A DNA stretch of 64,000 nt from contig NW_020312000.1 of NCBI RefSeq assembly GCF_003144115.1, positions 374,117-438,116 on the forward strand, in the 5' to 3' direction. Position numbers and translations under genes: made by a program. Positions within the stretch are counted from its first letter, which is position 1. Every line of letters begins with the position of its first letter. A model generated the notes under the pieces. The model saw nothing but the letters and a program-made list of their open reading frames with translations, searched no databases and had not been told where the DNA came from. The stretch comes from Tilletiopsis washingtonensis. Its lineage: Eukaryota > Basidiomycota > Exobasidiomycetes > Entylomatales. Below, one piece after another: positions 53,384 to 63,360 of this stretch.

Positions 53384-55093
53384 ATGCAGCTCACCGCCGC
53401 CGCCCTTCTCGCCGCCCTCTCGCTCGTGTCGGCGTCGCCGCTGGCCAAGCGCGACGTCAGCGTGCCGTTCCAGGGCAAGACGTTCGTCAACAAGGGCCTC
53501 GTCGGCTTCGGCCGTGTCTCGAGCGAGCTGCGCGACTCGTTCGGCGAGACGCTCGGCGGCCTCGGCAGCGCCATTGCGCTCGAGTCCTTCTCCACCGACG
53601 CCGCCGGCAAGGCGACGTTCAGCCTGCTCATGCAGCCCGACCGCGGCCACAACACGCAGGTGACGACGGACTACCGGGCGCGCCACCACCGCTTCACGGG
53701 CACCTTCGACGCTGCCGCCACGGGCCCGGCCGAGAACGTGGCGCTCACGTACAAGAACACGCAGCTCTACCGCATCGCCGACCCCAAGTTCGGCCTCAAC
53801 TTCACCACGGGCCTCGACCCGACGGGCTCGCGTGCGCCGCTGCTCCAGCGCAACATCCTGCTGCCCATCGCGGCGCCGAACAACCACGTGTGTGAGTACC
53901 AGCTGACGGCATGCCGCTGCGGAGCACCTACTCACTCGTCTTCCTGCAGCGTTCGACCCCGAGGGCCTCGCCATTGACCGCCGCGGCTTCTACTACGTCT
54001 CGGACGAGTACGGCGCCAACGTCTACGTCGTCGAGCAGCGCACGGGCCTGGTCGTCAGCACGATCACGCCTCCCGCTGCGGTGATCCCGCTCATCGGCGG
54101 CAAGGCCAACTTCACCAGCGAGACGGTGCCGGACAGCGGCCGCGCGCCGAACCAGGGTCTCGAGGGTCTGACTCTCGACCAGTCCAAGGGCGGCCTGCTC
54201 TGGGGCCTCATGCAGTCGGCCCTCGTGCAGGACAGCACCAAGTCGTCCAAGGAGACGAACCGCTACGCCCGCCTCTTCGGCTGGGACGTCTCGAACCCGC
54301 TGCGCGCCCGTCTCGTGCACGAGTACGTCGTGCCGCTGCCGCAGAGCAAGAAGCTGCGCACGCGCGCCTCGAGCGAGCTGCACATCGTCGACGGCAACAC
54401 GTTCCTCGTGCTGGCGCGCGACGGCAACGGCTTTGGCGACACCAGCTCGGACTCGAGCTACAAGCAGGCCGACCTGATCAGCACCGTCGGCGCCACCGAC
54501 ATTGCCGGCTCCAAGTACGACCAGCCGCAGAACCCCGTCGCACCCGGCGGTGTGCTCGACGCCAGCGTCACGCCCACGGCGTACCAGTCCTTCGTCGACC
54601 TCGTCAACAAGAAGGAGCTTGTGCGTGCTGCTCTGTGCCCCACTTTACGCCACAGCGCTGACGTCTTGACCCGCTCAGGCCAAGTTCGGCCTGCAGACTG
54701 GCGGCGCCTTTGACCGCACGCTCATCGCCTCGAAGCTCGAGTCGCTGGCGCTCGCCAAGCTGCCCAACTCGGACGACGCGCTGCTCTTCGTCGTCTCCGA
54801 CTCGGACTTCATGTGCGTGTCCGCATGCCTCGCCCGCTCTCCGAGCCGCACTGACGCCGTGATGCTCTGCAGCACCAAGAACGGCTTCCAGGCCGCCGAG
54901 CAGAAGCGCGGCCAGTACGTCGTCGCTGTGAGTGGGCCCTGCGCTGCGTCACCGCATTCAGCCTGCTCACCCACTCGACGTCGCACAGCCCTACTCCGAC
55001 CCGTACGCCGAGCAGTACGGCAACGCCGACACGCAGGTCTTCATCTACCGCGTCACGCTCCCCGGCTACAGCCAGCCCAGCGTCAAGAAGTAG
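53384..55093 (+). CDS. Secreted phytase-like esterase (PF13449-type beta-propeller)
   Basis: Exons 53384-53891, 53950-54620, 54679-54812, 54873-54927 and 54989-55093 give 490 residues. The N-terminus MQLTAAALLAALSLVSASP is a signal peptide, and LAKR just after it is a Kex2-type processing site at about residue 23. The body contains VGFGRVSSELRDSFGETLGG, DPEGLAIDRRGFYYVSDEYG, NQGLEGLTLDQSKGGLLWGL and ELHIVDGNTFLVLARDGNG, the pattern of the esterase-like/phytase-like propeller family found in fungal secretomes. It probably acts in the cell wall or medium on a phosphate or carboxylic ester, but the true substrate is unknown for most members. NFT sequons are present. It converges on AIM25 with 184 bp between stops. 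Confidence 0.87.
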
Positions 55094-55277
55094 ACGGTGA
55101 ACCGCCGTCCTGTCACCGCCGCCCGCCCCACGTCATCTTCTCTGCCCGCTCGCTTCGCTGTATGCCTCGTGTGCCATAGATTGCTATCTGTTCACGCTGA
55201 TCTGCCAAGAGAGGTGGTATTGCTCGGAGCGCCAGCGTGCAGACGAGAGTGAGAGATGAAGCTGCAGTCCATGCAGT

Positions 55278-57102
55278 CTAAGAGCCCCAGCCATCGAACA
55301 AGTCGCCGATGCCCCATCCACCACCGCCGCCGTCGCCGAGGCTGCCGGCAGCGTCCTCGAAGGGCTCGCTGCCCTCTCCCCACGTCTCCTCTCCGGCGCC
55401 GACCTGGCCGCTGCCAGCGTCCCAACCGCCGCTTTGAGAGGAGTCGCCAGATGACGGCGGCGCGCCCCAGGGATCGGCGTCCGTGCCCGAGCCCCATGCG
55501 TCCGGCTGTTGCGTGGAGGTAGGTGGCGCCTGAGCATCGGGCCGCACAGTCGCGCCGTCGTCCGAGCCGCGCGACCACGCATCGTAGCCCACCATGCCCG
55601 CTGCGCCGCCCAGGCCGCCCGCATCGGCGCTCGTCGTGCCCGGCATCTCGCTCGTGGGCCCGATGTCGCGCGAGTCTTGGCCTTGGCCTTGTTGCGGCGC
55701 CGGCTCGTTGCTCGTGCCCGCGGTGCTGCCGCCCGTGCCCGGCATCCACAGCCACGGCATCATGCCGCCATGGCCCGCCGAAGAGTGCCGTGAGAAGTAG
55801 TCGACGTCGAGCGTGAAGGCCAGCGCCAGCGCCAGCGCACGCTCGTCGAGCGGCAGCGAACGCACGGCCTCGGAAGAGGGCACGAGCGCCTTGTCGTCGT
55901 TGTTCTCCGGCATCGGCAGTGCGCCCGCATTGGGCTGTGTCGCCTCAAACGAAACGACGTATTGGCCTGGAGAGGACAAAGGTCAGCGATGTCAGGAGCG
56001 CGACAAAGGAAGAGCCACGACTCACCGACGTCGGCGAAGAGCTCGCGCGCAAAGCTGTCGCCCAGACAAGTCAGCCATTGGCCTGGCTGGGCAGCCGGCC
56101 TCTCCATACTCACCCGCGGAAGTTCCTGCTGCAGCTGGCGACGGTCCTTCCCTGCTCGTCTTGCAGGTTGAAGTCCCACGTCAACAGGCCACCATCGACG
56201 TTGGCGCACTGTCTCATCGCGCCTTCTTCTCCCTCCTGGTCCGGCCTGAACAGCTCATAGCGGCGCCGCCACGCATGCCACACCTGCTTGACCTCGCCAA
56301 TCAGCCGCTCTCCCTCGCCCACTTCCTCGCCCGTGCCAGGCGCCGTGTTCGGCGGCAACGCGAAGATGCGCGTCGTGCTGTTGATCCATGTGAGCCCGCG
56401 ATGGACGCGCAGCAGCGGCGAGCCGTCCGGCGCCAGCACGAGGGCCTTGAAGGGCCGGTGGTTGCGCAGCAGTTGGCGACTCATCGTGCTGGTGATGCTG
56501 CCCTCGCTCTCGAGGAGGAACCCCAGTGCCTCTCCGTCCGGCGAGAGCAGCTGGTAGCGGTTCGCCTGCTCGTAGCCGAGGAAGATGTTCATCATCTCCA
56601 CCTGGCGCGTCACGACGATGGCGCTCTGGCCCAGCAGGTGCGCGACAGCTTTGTGCTCCGAGGGGTCGAGCACGGCATGCTCGTCGTGCGGCAGCGAGAC
56701 GGGCGCGGAGAGCGCCTCGCTGAGCTTGGCTGACAGCTCGACGCCTGCGGCAGAGGAGGGCGAGGCGACGGCGTCTTCGAAGGAGAGCGGCTTGCTGCTG
56801 CTGCCAGGCGTCGATGCTGGAGCTGCATCGGTGGCTTGCAATGGCTGCGCCGCTGCTGCTGACGCAGCGCTGCTCTCGCTCGCTTCACCATGCTGCCGCC
56901 CATGCGATGGCCGTGCCGCATGAGCCGCCGTGGGTGCGTTGTGCTCGGCATGCGTGCGGCGCACGACGCGCGAGGGCCGTGCCGAGGGCGTGGGCAGGCG
57001 CGAGGCATGGCGCACCAGGGCGGGCGCGGCGCGTGGTGCGGAGGCCGAGGCGAGGCATGGCCGCAGCGCCGAGGCGCCGAGGCGCGAGGTGCCGCGCAGC
57101 AT
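55278..57102 (-). CDS. AIM25: AIM25-type mitochondrial phospholipid scramblase with a Trp/Gly-rich tail
   Basis: Exons 57102-56114, 56054-56026 and 55966-55278 give 568 residues. An Arg/Ala/Ser-rich presequence of about 60 residues is followed by a polar linker. The scramblase domain (about 145-400) contains LGQSAIVVTRQVEMMNIFLG, EQANRYQLLSPDGEALGFLL, RQLLRNHRPFKALVLAPDGS, LIGEVKQVWHAWRRRYELF, WDFNLQDEQGRTVASCSRNF, GFARELFADVGQYVVSF and ALALAFTLDVDYFSRHS. This is the scramblase family of yeast AIM25, a mitochondrial protein needed for network shape and cardiolipin handling. The last 160 residues are a disordered Asp/Gly/Ser-rich tail with repeated Trp-Gly motifs. The 29-nt middle exon is needed to keep frame. 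Confidence 0.9.
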
Positions 57103-57768
57103 GCGGCGACGAGGAGGGACAGGAGTGTGAGGTGCAGGAGCCAGGAGGAGGTGGGAGTGGGAGGTCAGGAGGCAGCCGAGGCCCGCCTTTGTTCCCCCGC
57201 GTCAGGGCCTCGTCGCGCGCGCAGCAGCAGAGCATCATGGCGCGGCCTCCACCTCGGCTGCGCGCCTGAGCCCCGCCAGCTCGCTGCCTCGCCTTGTCGT
57301 CGTCGAGCAGCCCACAGCAAGCGGCTGCAGAGGAGGCTGTGTGTTCGTCGTCGTGACTCTCGCACGATACACTCGTGCTCCCACGGCGGCGCCAGTCAGG
57401 TACACCGAGCATGCCGATGGCGTCCGGGGCACGTTCAGCGAGAGGCGCGCAGCGGGCGCCGGCGCGGCGGCGGGCGGTGGGCCGAGGCGAGCCGAGACGC
57501 GCTTGCTGCTACGTGCTGCAGGCCGGCCGCCTGCCGCTCTGCGCCCCGCTGCTGCCGGCGCGCGCCAGCGGCGCTCTCTGCCCGCTGCGCTGCGCTGCCT
57601 CAGCGACGCGTCGCGCCCGCCGCTGCTTGACTCTCGACGACGACGACGGGCAACCGGAGTTTCGTCCCCCACCGCTCACCTCTCCCACACACTCTCCACT
57701 CCTCTCTTTGGCTCGAGCTGTGCCGGCATCCTCGACTTGCTGTTCGCACACCGCGCAGAGCAGAGACC
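57103..57768. promoter_or_regulatory. Divergent promoter of AIM25 and the RING-finger gene
   Basis: A 666-bp spacer. The side towards 57769 is a pyrimidine-rich leader (TCACCTCTCCCACACACTCTCC). Reading frames through it are GC artefacts. Confidence 0.5.
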
Positions 57769-60603
57769 ATGTCGCACGCACCTCGTCGCCCCGCGCCGCC
57801 GGGCGCCACTGGCGGCACTGGGGCCGGTGCCAAGGGCGCACAGCAGCAGGCAGGCGGACGCAGTCGTGGACAGGACATCAGCCATGTGAGTGGCCAGCGC
57901 CATGGGGCTGAGGGCGCAGCGAGGCGTGCATCGAGAGCCGTGGAGCGGCATCGCTCCGCTGCGCGCCATTCAGCAAACCTGGCCGCCACTGCGTCGGCCT
58001 GGGCACGCCATGCTGATCCTCGCCGCCGCAGCTGCTCGCCTTCACGCTGCCGCCTCGCGCACGGCCGCCGCCCGCCGCGCAGCAGCGGCGCTCGCGGCGC
58101 AGCGGCTACAGCGTGCCGTTCAACAAGGAGCGTGAGTGGGCGCCTCTCGCAGCTGCCACCGCCTGCATGTGCTGACAGCTGCATGTCAGGCTATGTGAAC
58201 GCGCAGTACCGCTTCCTCGTCAAGCCCACGGGCGACTACACGGCCTACTTTGCCGATCCCGACATCTACCTGCTCTGGGCGGACATTCTCTCCGTGCTCA
58301 TCCCCACCTCCTCCGCGCTCTCCTCTGCTTCGCTCTCCGGCAACAACACTGGCAGCAGCAGCACGGCGCCGCATCTCGAGACACACGAGGGCGCCGCCTG
58401 TCCCATCTGCCTCTCGCCGCCCACGGCACCGCGCATGACCAAGTGCGGCCACGTCTTTTGCTTTCCGTGCATCCTGCACTACCTCTCCTCGCACGACGAG
58501 CCCGCGTCGGGCGGCAGCAGCGGCATCAGCACGCCCTCGTCGCGCCCCGGGGCGGCGCCCGGCACGCACGGCTCGGCCCTCGTGCGGCATGCGCCGCCGC
58601 CCACGCACACGCCTGCGCCGCCAAAGTGGAAGCGCTGCCCCATCTGCTGGGACGCCATCTACGCGCGCGACGTCAAGGCCGTCACGTTCCACGATGCACG
58701 CGCCATCGCACAGGAGCACGAGGCCGCCGTCGAGTTGCCGCGCGCCGCCCCACCGGACGGAGGCGAGCGCCTGACGATGCGTCTCATTGAGCGCCCACAT
58801 CTCACCACAATGGCGCTGCCGCAGTCCTCGACGTGGCCGGCGGCGTCATTTAGCGGCAGCAACGAGCCGCCGCTGATCCCACATCACTCTGCGCCATGGC
58901 ACTTCCAGCCCGACGTGCTAGGCTTCGCCAAGCTCATGCTCGCCACGCCGGCGCTGCTGCTGCAGAATCTGGCGCGCGATGCCGCCGAGCTCGGCGCCGA
59001 GCGACAGCTGCTGCTTGACCTCTCTGGGCCCGACGAGCCGAGCCTTGTCTTCGTGGCGCTGGCGCTCGAGAAGGTCAAGGAGCAGATGCAGATGGTCGAG
59101 CGCGATCTCGACACGCAGGCCGTACGCGAGGCAGAGGCGCAGGCGCATGCTGAGCTGCGCGAACATCAGCTGCATGAGCAGACGCGGAGGGAACAGGAGG
59201 AGGAGAGACGTCGGGCGCGCAAGGCAGCGCTGCCCAATGGCAGGGATCAGAACAGCGAGGAGGCGCCTGCGCCTCAGCCCGGCGAGCAAGATGCAGCAGC
59301 GCCAGAGGCAACCGAGGGGACAGAGGAGTTTCTCGCTCTGCGCTTTGCCGCTGGCGGCGCAGTGGCGCCCGCGCAGGAGGAGACGCCATCAGGACGGCTA
59401 GCCTCTCGGCCACGGCCGGCACGGCGCAACCTCAACCCGCCGTCGCCGTCCTCTTCGTCCTACTTCTTCTATCAGGCGGCATCAGGGCAGCACATCTACC
59501 TGCATCCGCTCGACATCAAGATCCTGCTCTCTGAGTTCGGCTCGTACGCGCGCTTCCCGCGCACGCTGCGCCTCAAGATTCAGGGCGCCGACGAGGGCAG
59601 CATGAACGAGGAGCTACGGCGTCGATGCAAGTACCTTACGCACCTGCCGACGGGCACGGACGTGGTGTTCGTCGAGGTGGACTGGGAGGCCATGTCGACG
59701 CCTGCTGCTGCGGCCGGCGAGCAGGACATCGTCGAGGCGCCACTGGTGCGCAAGACAACGCTGCAGCCTTACGAGCAAGGGCTGCGGCAGCGCAGACACA
59801 AGCGCCGCGACCGCGAGCGCCGCGACGACCGCGCAAAGCTGCGCTTCGAGGAACGCGAGGCTGCTGCACGGCCGGGCGGCGCCATGGCGGCGGCCAGACG
59901 CGAGGCCGCCGTGGCGAGTCTGGCCGAGGACCCGGAGCTCGGCTTCGGCAGCAGTGTCGGCTCGAGCGTGGGAGGCGGAGGCTTGGCGGCGATGAGCTCC
60001 TCGTCGGCGGCTAGCAACGGGGCCTCGCCAAGCTTCCGCGAGGCAGCGCTCTGGGGCGCCGAGCGCGACTTTCCCATCCATCCCGGCGTCACCGAGGTCT
60101 TCCCGCCACCAGCTGTCGCGCGCATCTCGCCCTCGCGTCTCGACGAGCCTGCGCTGCCGCAGACGGTGTGGGGCACTGCGGCGGCACGTCCTAGCTTCGC
60201 CGCCACGCTTCATTCGTCGAGTCGCCGTGCCGTTGAGGAGGAGCAGGAGGGACCCGACTGGGGCTTCCTCGAGTGGGAGGACGACGTGATCTCCGGCGGC
60301 CGCTCGGGCGCGATGCGCGAGAGCCGCGGCCTCAATCGCCAGACGCCAAGGAGCGGCACCAACACTCCCAAGTACAGCCGCAACCCGAGCGCCACCAGTC
60401 TTGCCAGCTCGACGAGGCGTGCGCCGTCGACGACTACCAGTGCCGCTGGTGCCGCCACCGACGACGCGACGTCGACGACGAGTGGCGCAGAGGGCCAGAG
60501 GTCCGACGCTGAGCCTGCTACGCCGACGCCGGCGCAGAGCAAGAAGGCGAAGCCGAAGAAGAAGAAGCTCGTGCTCACCGCCGGCGGCCGAGGCATGGCC
60601 TGA
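57769..60603 (+). CDS. MAG2: RING-finger protein of the RNF10/MAG2 family (probable E3 ubiquitin ligase)
   Basis: Exons 57769-57885, 58032-58131 and 58190-60603 give 876 residues. After a basic Gly-rich start comes GYSVPFNKERYVNAQYRFLV, the conserved block before the RING in RNF10/MAG2. The RING reads CPICLSPPTAPRMTKCGHVF, then CFPCILHYL; its last Cys pair (RCPICWDAIY) comes only after about 60 Gly/Ser/Pro/His-rich residues. Downstream there are a conserved YFFYQAASGQHIYLHPLDIK with FGSYARFPRTLRLKI, a basic QRRHKRRDRERRDDR, and a Ser-rich tail ending KKAKPKKKKLVLTAGGRGMA. RNF10/MAG2 proteins ubiquitinate small-subunit ribosomal proteins on stalled ribosomes; that role is by family. It converges on CDK7. 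Confidence 0.9.
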   Translation: MSHAPRRPAPPGATGGTGAGAKGAQQQAGGRSRGQDISHVSGQRHGAEGAARRASRAVERHRSAARHSANLAATASAWARHADPRRRSCSPSRCRLAHGRRPPRSSGARGAAATACRSTRSVSGRLSQLPPPACADSCMSGYVNAQYRFLVKPTGDYTAYFADPDIYLLWADILSVLIPTSSALSSASLSGNNTGSSSTAPHLETHEGAACPICLSPPTAPRMTKCGHVFCFPCILHYLSSHDEPASGGSSGISTPSSRPGAAPGTHGSALVRHAPPPTHTPAPPKWKRCPICWDAIYARDVKAVTFHDARAIAQEHEAAVELPRAAPPDGGERLTMRLIERPHLTTMALPQSSTWPAASFSGSNEPPLIPHHSAPWHFQPDVLGFAKLMLATPALLLQNLARDAAELGAERQLLLDLSGPDEPSLVFVALALEKVKEQMQMVERDLDTQAVREAEAQAHAELREHQLHEQTRREQEEERRRARKAALPNGRDQNSEEAPAPQPGEQDAAAPEATEGTEEFLALRFAAGGAVAPAQEETPSGRLASRPRPARRNLNPPSPSSSSYFFYQAASGQHIYLHPLDIKILLSEFGSYARFPRTLRLKIQGADEGSMNEELRRRCKYLTHLPTGTDVVFVEVDWEAMSTPAAAAGEQDIVEAPLVRKTTLQPYEQGLRQRRHKRRDRERRDDRAKLRFEEREAAARPGGAMAAARREAAVASLAEDPELGFGSSVGSSVGGGGLAAMSSSSAASNGASPSFREAALWGAERDFPIHPGVTEVFPPPAVARISPSRLDEPALPQTVWGTAAARPSFAATLHSSSRRAVEEEQEGPDWGFLEWEDDVISGGRSGAMRESRGLNRQTPRSGTNTPKYSRNPSATSLASSTRRAPSTTTSAAGAATDDATSTTSGAEGQRSDAEPATPTPAQSKKAKPKKKKLVLTAGGRGMA

Positions 60604-61232
60604 GAGGCCCGCCCTCTGTCCCTGCATCGTGCTTGGCTCCACCAGCCGCCATGTACTCTGCTTCGTCTCTGCTGCACGACCCGCCCTGCCTTGTAGATCG
60701 CCCACGCCATGTCTGGCCCCCTGCCCCTCTCCCGCCTTCTTCAGCCCGCCACACATGCTTCTCCCACACGTCAAGCTCCTCCTTCCCATGCCATGCGCGC
60801 CGCCTCTGTACCCAGCATCCACCCACTCGGCCCTTCTGCCAGCACTGCAATCACCATCATCCATCGTCACGCCTCCCTCCTTTGTGCGTGTGATGTGTTG
60901 CCGCGGGATACAAGTACAGATGTGTCGTGTGTACGTAAAGGGAAAGGAGACGAGCCGGTTGACGCGAATGCGTGAGCTCGCAAAGGGGGCAGCGACACAC
61001 GAAGTCGAGGGTGTTGCATCTCGACATGCTGGCGCAATAAGCCATCGCTTGTCGCGCTAGCGAGTCGAGATGTAGCGTACTACTTCGAGTACGGCGGCCC
61101 CTTTGCGAGCCCATGCACGCACACGAACCGGCCCGCCGCCGTCGGCTTGTCCGACACCAAACGCTCGAGCCTCGCAAGAGGGACCGCGTGAGCTCTGGCC
61201 CCGTCGACAGGCCTCGCGCGAAGCAGCAGCGC
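60604..61232. other. Convergent 3' flanks of the RING gene and CDK7
   Basis: A 629-bp spacer. The first 250 bases are C/T-rich (3'-UTR-like) and the rest has mixed composition. No gene supported. Confidence 0.5.
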
Positions 61233-62741
61233 CTATTCGAAAGCCAGTTTCCTCGCGATCCTCCTGCGCTGCTCGTCCCTCTCCTTCTCATCCAGCGCGC
61301 GCTTCTTCGGGCGCGTCTTCTCCTCTGCTGCCTCTCCTTCGCCGGCAAGACCACCACTGACGGCGCCGGCGCGCCGGCGCGAGTCCTTGGTCTCGGAGTC
61401 GGAGAGGAGCACGTGGCCGGCTGGCACGGCGGCTGCGTGTCGTGGCAGGTCGGCGAAGGGCGTTGGTGAGGGTGCGGTGCGGAAGTAGGCGTGGTGCAGG
61501 CACTGCAGCAAGACGAGGAGAGTCAGCAGTTGGACGTAGTGTGCAAGGCGGCTCGAGCGAGAGACGATGCAGCAACTCACGCCGTGTGCACTGAGTCGCC
61601 GCATCGGGTCGTACAGCAGCAGCTTGGCGAGCATGTCAAGCGTGTCGGGCGATGCGGCACTGAAGAGCTGCGAGAGGTCCTGCTTGGGATGCTGCTCGAA
61701 GTTCATGTAATGCGGCAACGACTTGTGTTTCTGTCCGATGCACGCATCAGCCCATGCCCTCATCTGAGGCTTGCAGTGAGCGAGCCAACTCACCAGCCAC
61801 TCCTTTTCCGTCGGCGTGCCCAGCGCGCGGAACACGACCGTGAGCTGCTCGAGGTCCGACTCGCCGGGCAGGTACGGCAGACGCAGGTGCAACTCGGCAA
61901 AGATGCAGCCCACGGCCCACATGTCGACGCCGTAGCCGTAGTGGCGCGCGCCGAGCAGCAGCTCGGGGCTGCGGTACCATCTGAGGAGCAGCGCCACGCG
62001 TTAGCTGAGGCGTCGCAAGTGTGTTGCAAGCGAAGAGGACGCACCGAGTGACGACTTGATTGCTCATCTTCTGTCCCGGCTCGCCTGCTCCACGCGCAAG
62101 ACCGAAATCGGCAATCTTGAGCTCGCCCGACGGCGCAATGAGCAAGTTATTCGGCTTCAGATCCTGCAGCACCGAGCATGAGTCAGTCATGCGCTGCCCA
62201 GGCGAGCCGTCGCACCGGCCAGCACGCCAGATTTTACTCTGCTGCCCGTTCAGCCACTCACGCGGTGTAGGCAGCCGTTGCGATGTGTGTACTCCAAGCC
62301 ACGGCACAGCATCGCCATCCAGCTCTTGATGTCCTCTGGCCGGAACAGAATGCTCCTGTCCTTGATGAGTGCCTCCAGATTCGTGTCGAGGAACTCGAGC
62401 ACCAGATTCAAGCTCGGCGTGGCGCTGCCGCTGCTGAACACGTCGACGAGGCGAATGACGTTGGGATGCCGCAGCTCGCGCAGGAACTGCACCTCGCGCA
62501 GTGCCGTCATGTCGAGGCCGTCGGCCGACGAGACGATCTTGATCTTCTTGATGGCCAGCTTCTCGTTGGTGGCGAGATCGCGCGCGAGGAAGACGGAGGC
62601 ATACGTGCCTTCGCCGACCTTGGCGAGCTTGGCGTAGCGCGCTCGTGTGGTCGACGCAGTCGGTGGGAGCGCCGAGGTCGAGGCGACGGCATTGCTGCTG
62701 CTGCTCGCGCTGCCGCTCGGCTGCGAGGCTACGGCGGCCAT
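61233..62741 (-). CDS. KIN28: TFIIH cyclin-dependent kinase CDK7/KIN28
   Basis: Exons 62741-62262, 62163-62045, 61980-61794, 61730-61581 and 61502-61233 give 401 residues. Kinase motifs in order are VGEGTYASVFLARD, LAIKKIKI, LDMTALREVQFLREL (the CDK7 form of the PSTAIRE helix), CLHRDLKPNNLL, IADFGLARGAGEPG, SNQVVTRWYRSPELLLGARH and YGVDMWAVGCIFAEL. DLKPNNLL together with the S-P-T-P end fits CDK7/KIN28 rather than CDK1, CDK8 or CDK9. It should phosphorylate the RNA polymerase II CTD within TFIIH in the nucleus. The activation loop has Glu188 where human CDK7 has Ser164, and Ser194 where it has Thr170. The tail is Lys/Arg-rich (RPKKRALDEKERDEQRRRIA), a likely NLS. It diverges from the LEU5-type carrier gene. 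Confidence 0.92.
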
Positions 62742-63360
62742 GCTGCCGCTGTCTCGGTGCGGGCTAGCGGCGCGTCGCGTGCGAGAAGCGTATGCTGCAG
62801 CCGTGAGCTGTTGGCAGCGAGCGTGGAGAGTAGAGCAGCGGCGCAGGGAGAGCAGAGCAGGGGCGGAGGGCACGGCGGTGGTGGAGTGGAGGCAAGGGCC
62901 GTGCAGCGAGAGCGACGGCGAGCGAGTCGCGCCTGGGAGCAGCCTTGGCCGCTTGGAAATGCGCGTCCCTCTGGCGCGTGAGAAGTGGAGCGCTGCGCCA
63001 GCTGTGCCTCCCGCGCTCGTCCCTGTGCTCTCGCTGTTGGCTGAGCATGAAGAAGAAGCAGCAATGCTGCAGCAGAGATGATCTTGACGCAGCGCTGCCG
63101 ACTTGTGACGGACGAAGCTCGTCAGCCGGACGCTGCCGGGCGTGGGATGCGGAGCGGCGGCACCGGCTCGGCGCGCGCTTGGCCCGCCTTGCCCGGCCGG
63201 CCGGCGGGGCGCGCGATCGTCTGCTGCGCGATGCCATGTGCGTGCAGCGGCCAAGCTTTGCCTCGCCTTCCCCGCATCGTCGCACCCTGCTGCAGCTCCA
63301 CCTCCATCGTCTGCCGCTCCCAGCCTCTTCGCCTCGTCTCTTCGCACTCTTGCACTCGCC
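62742..63360. promoter_or_regulatory. Divergent promoter of CDK7 and the mitochondrial carrier
   Basis: A 619-bp spacer. The plus-strand leader before 63361 is pyrimidine-rich (CTCTTCGCACTCTTGCACTCGCC). No TATA box or gene visible. Confidence 0.5.
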
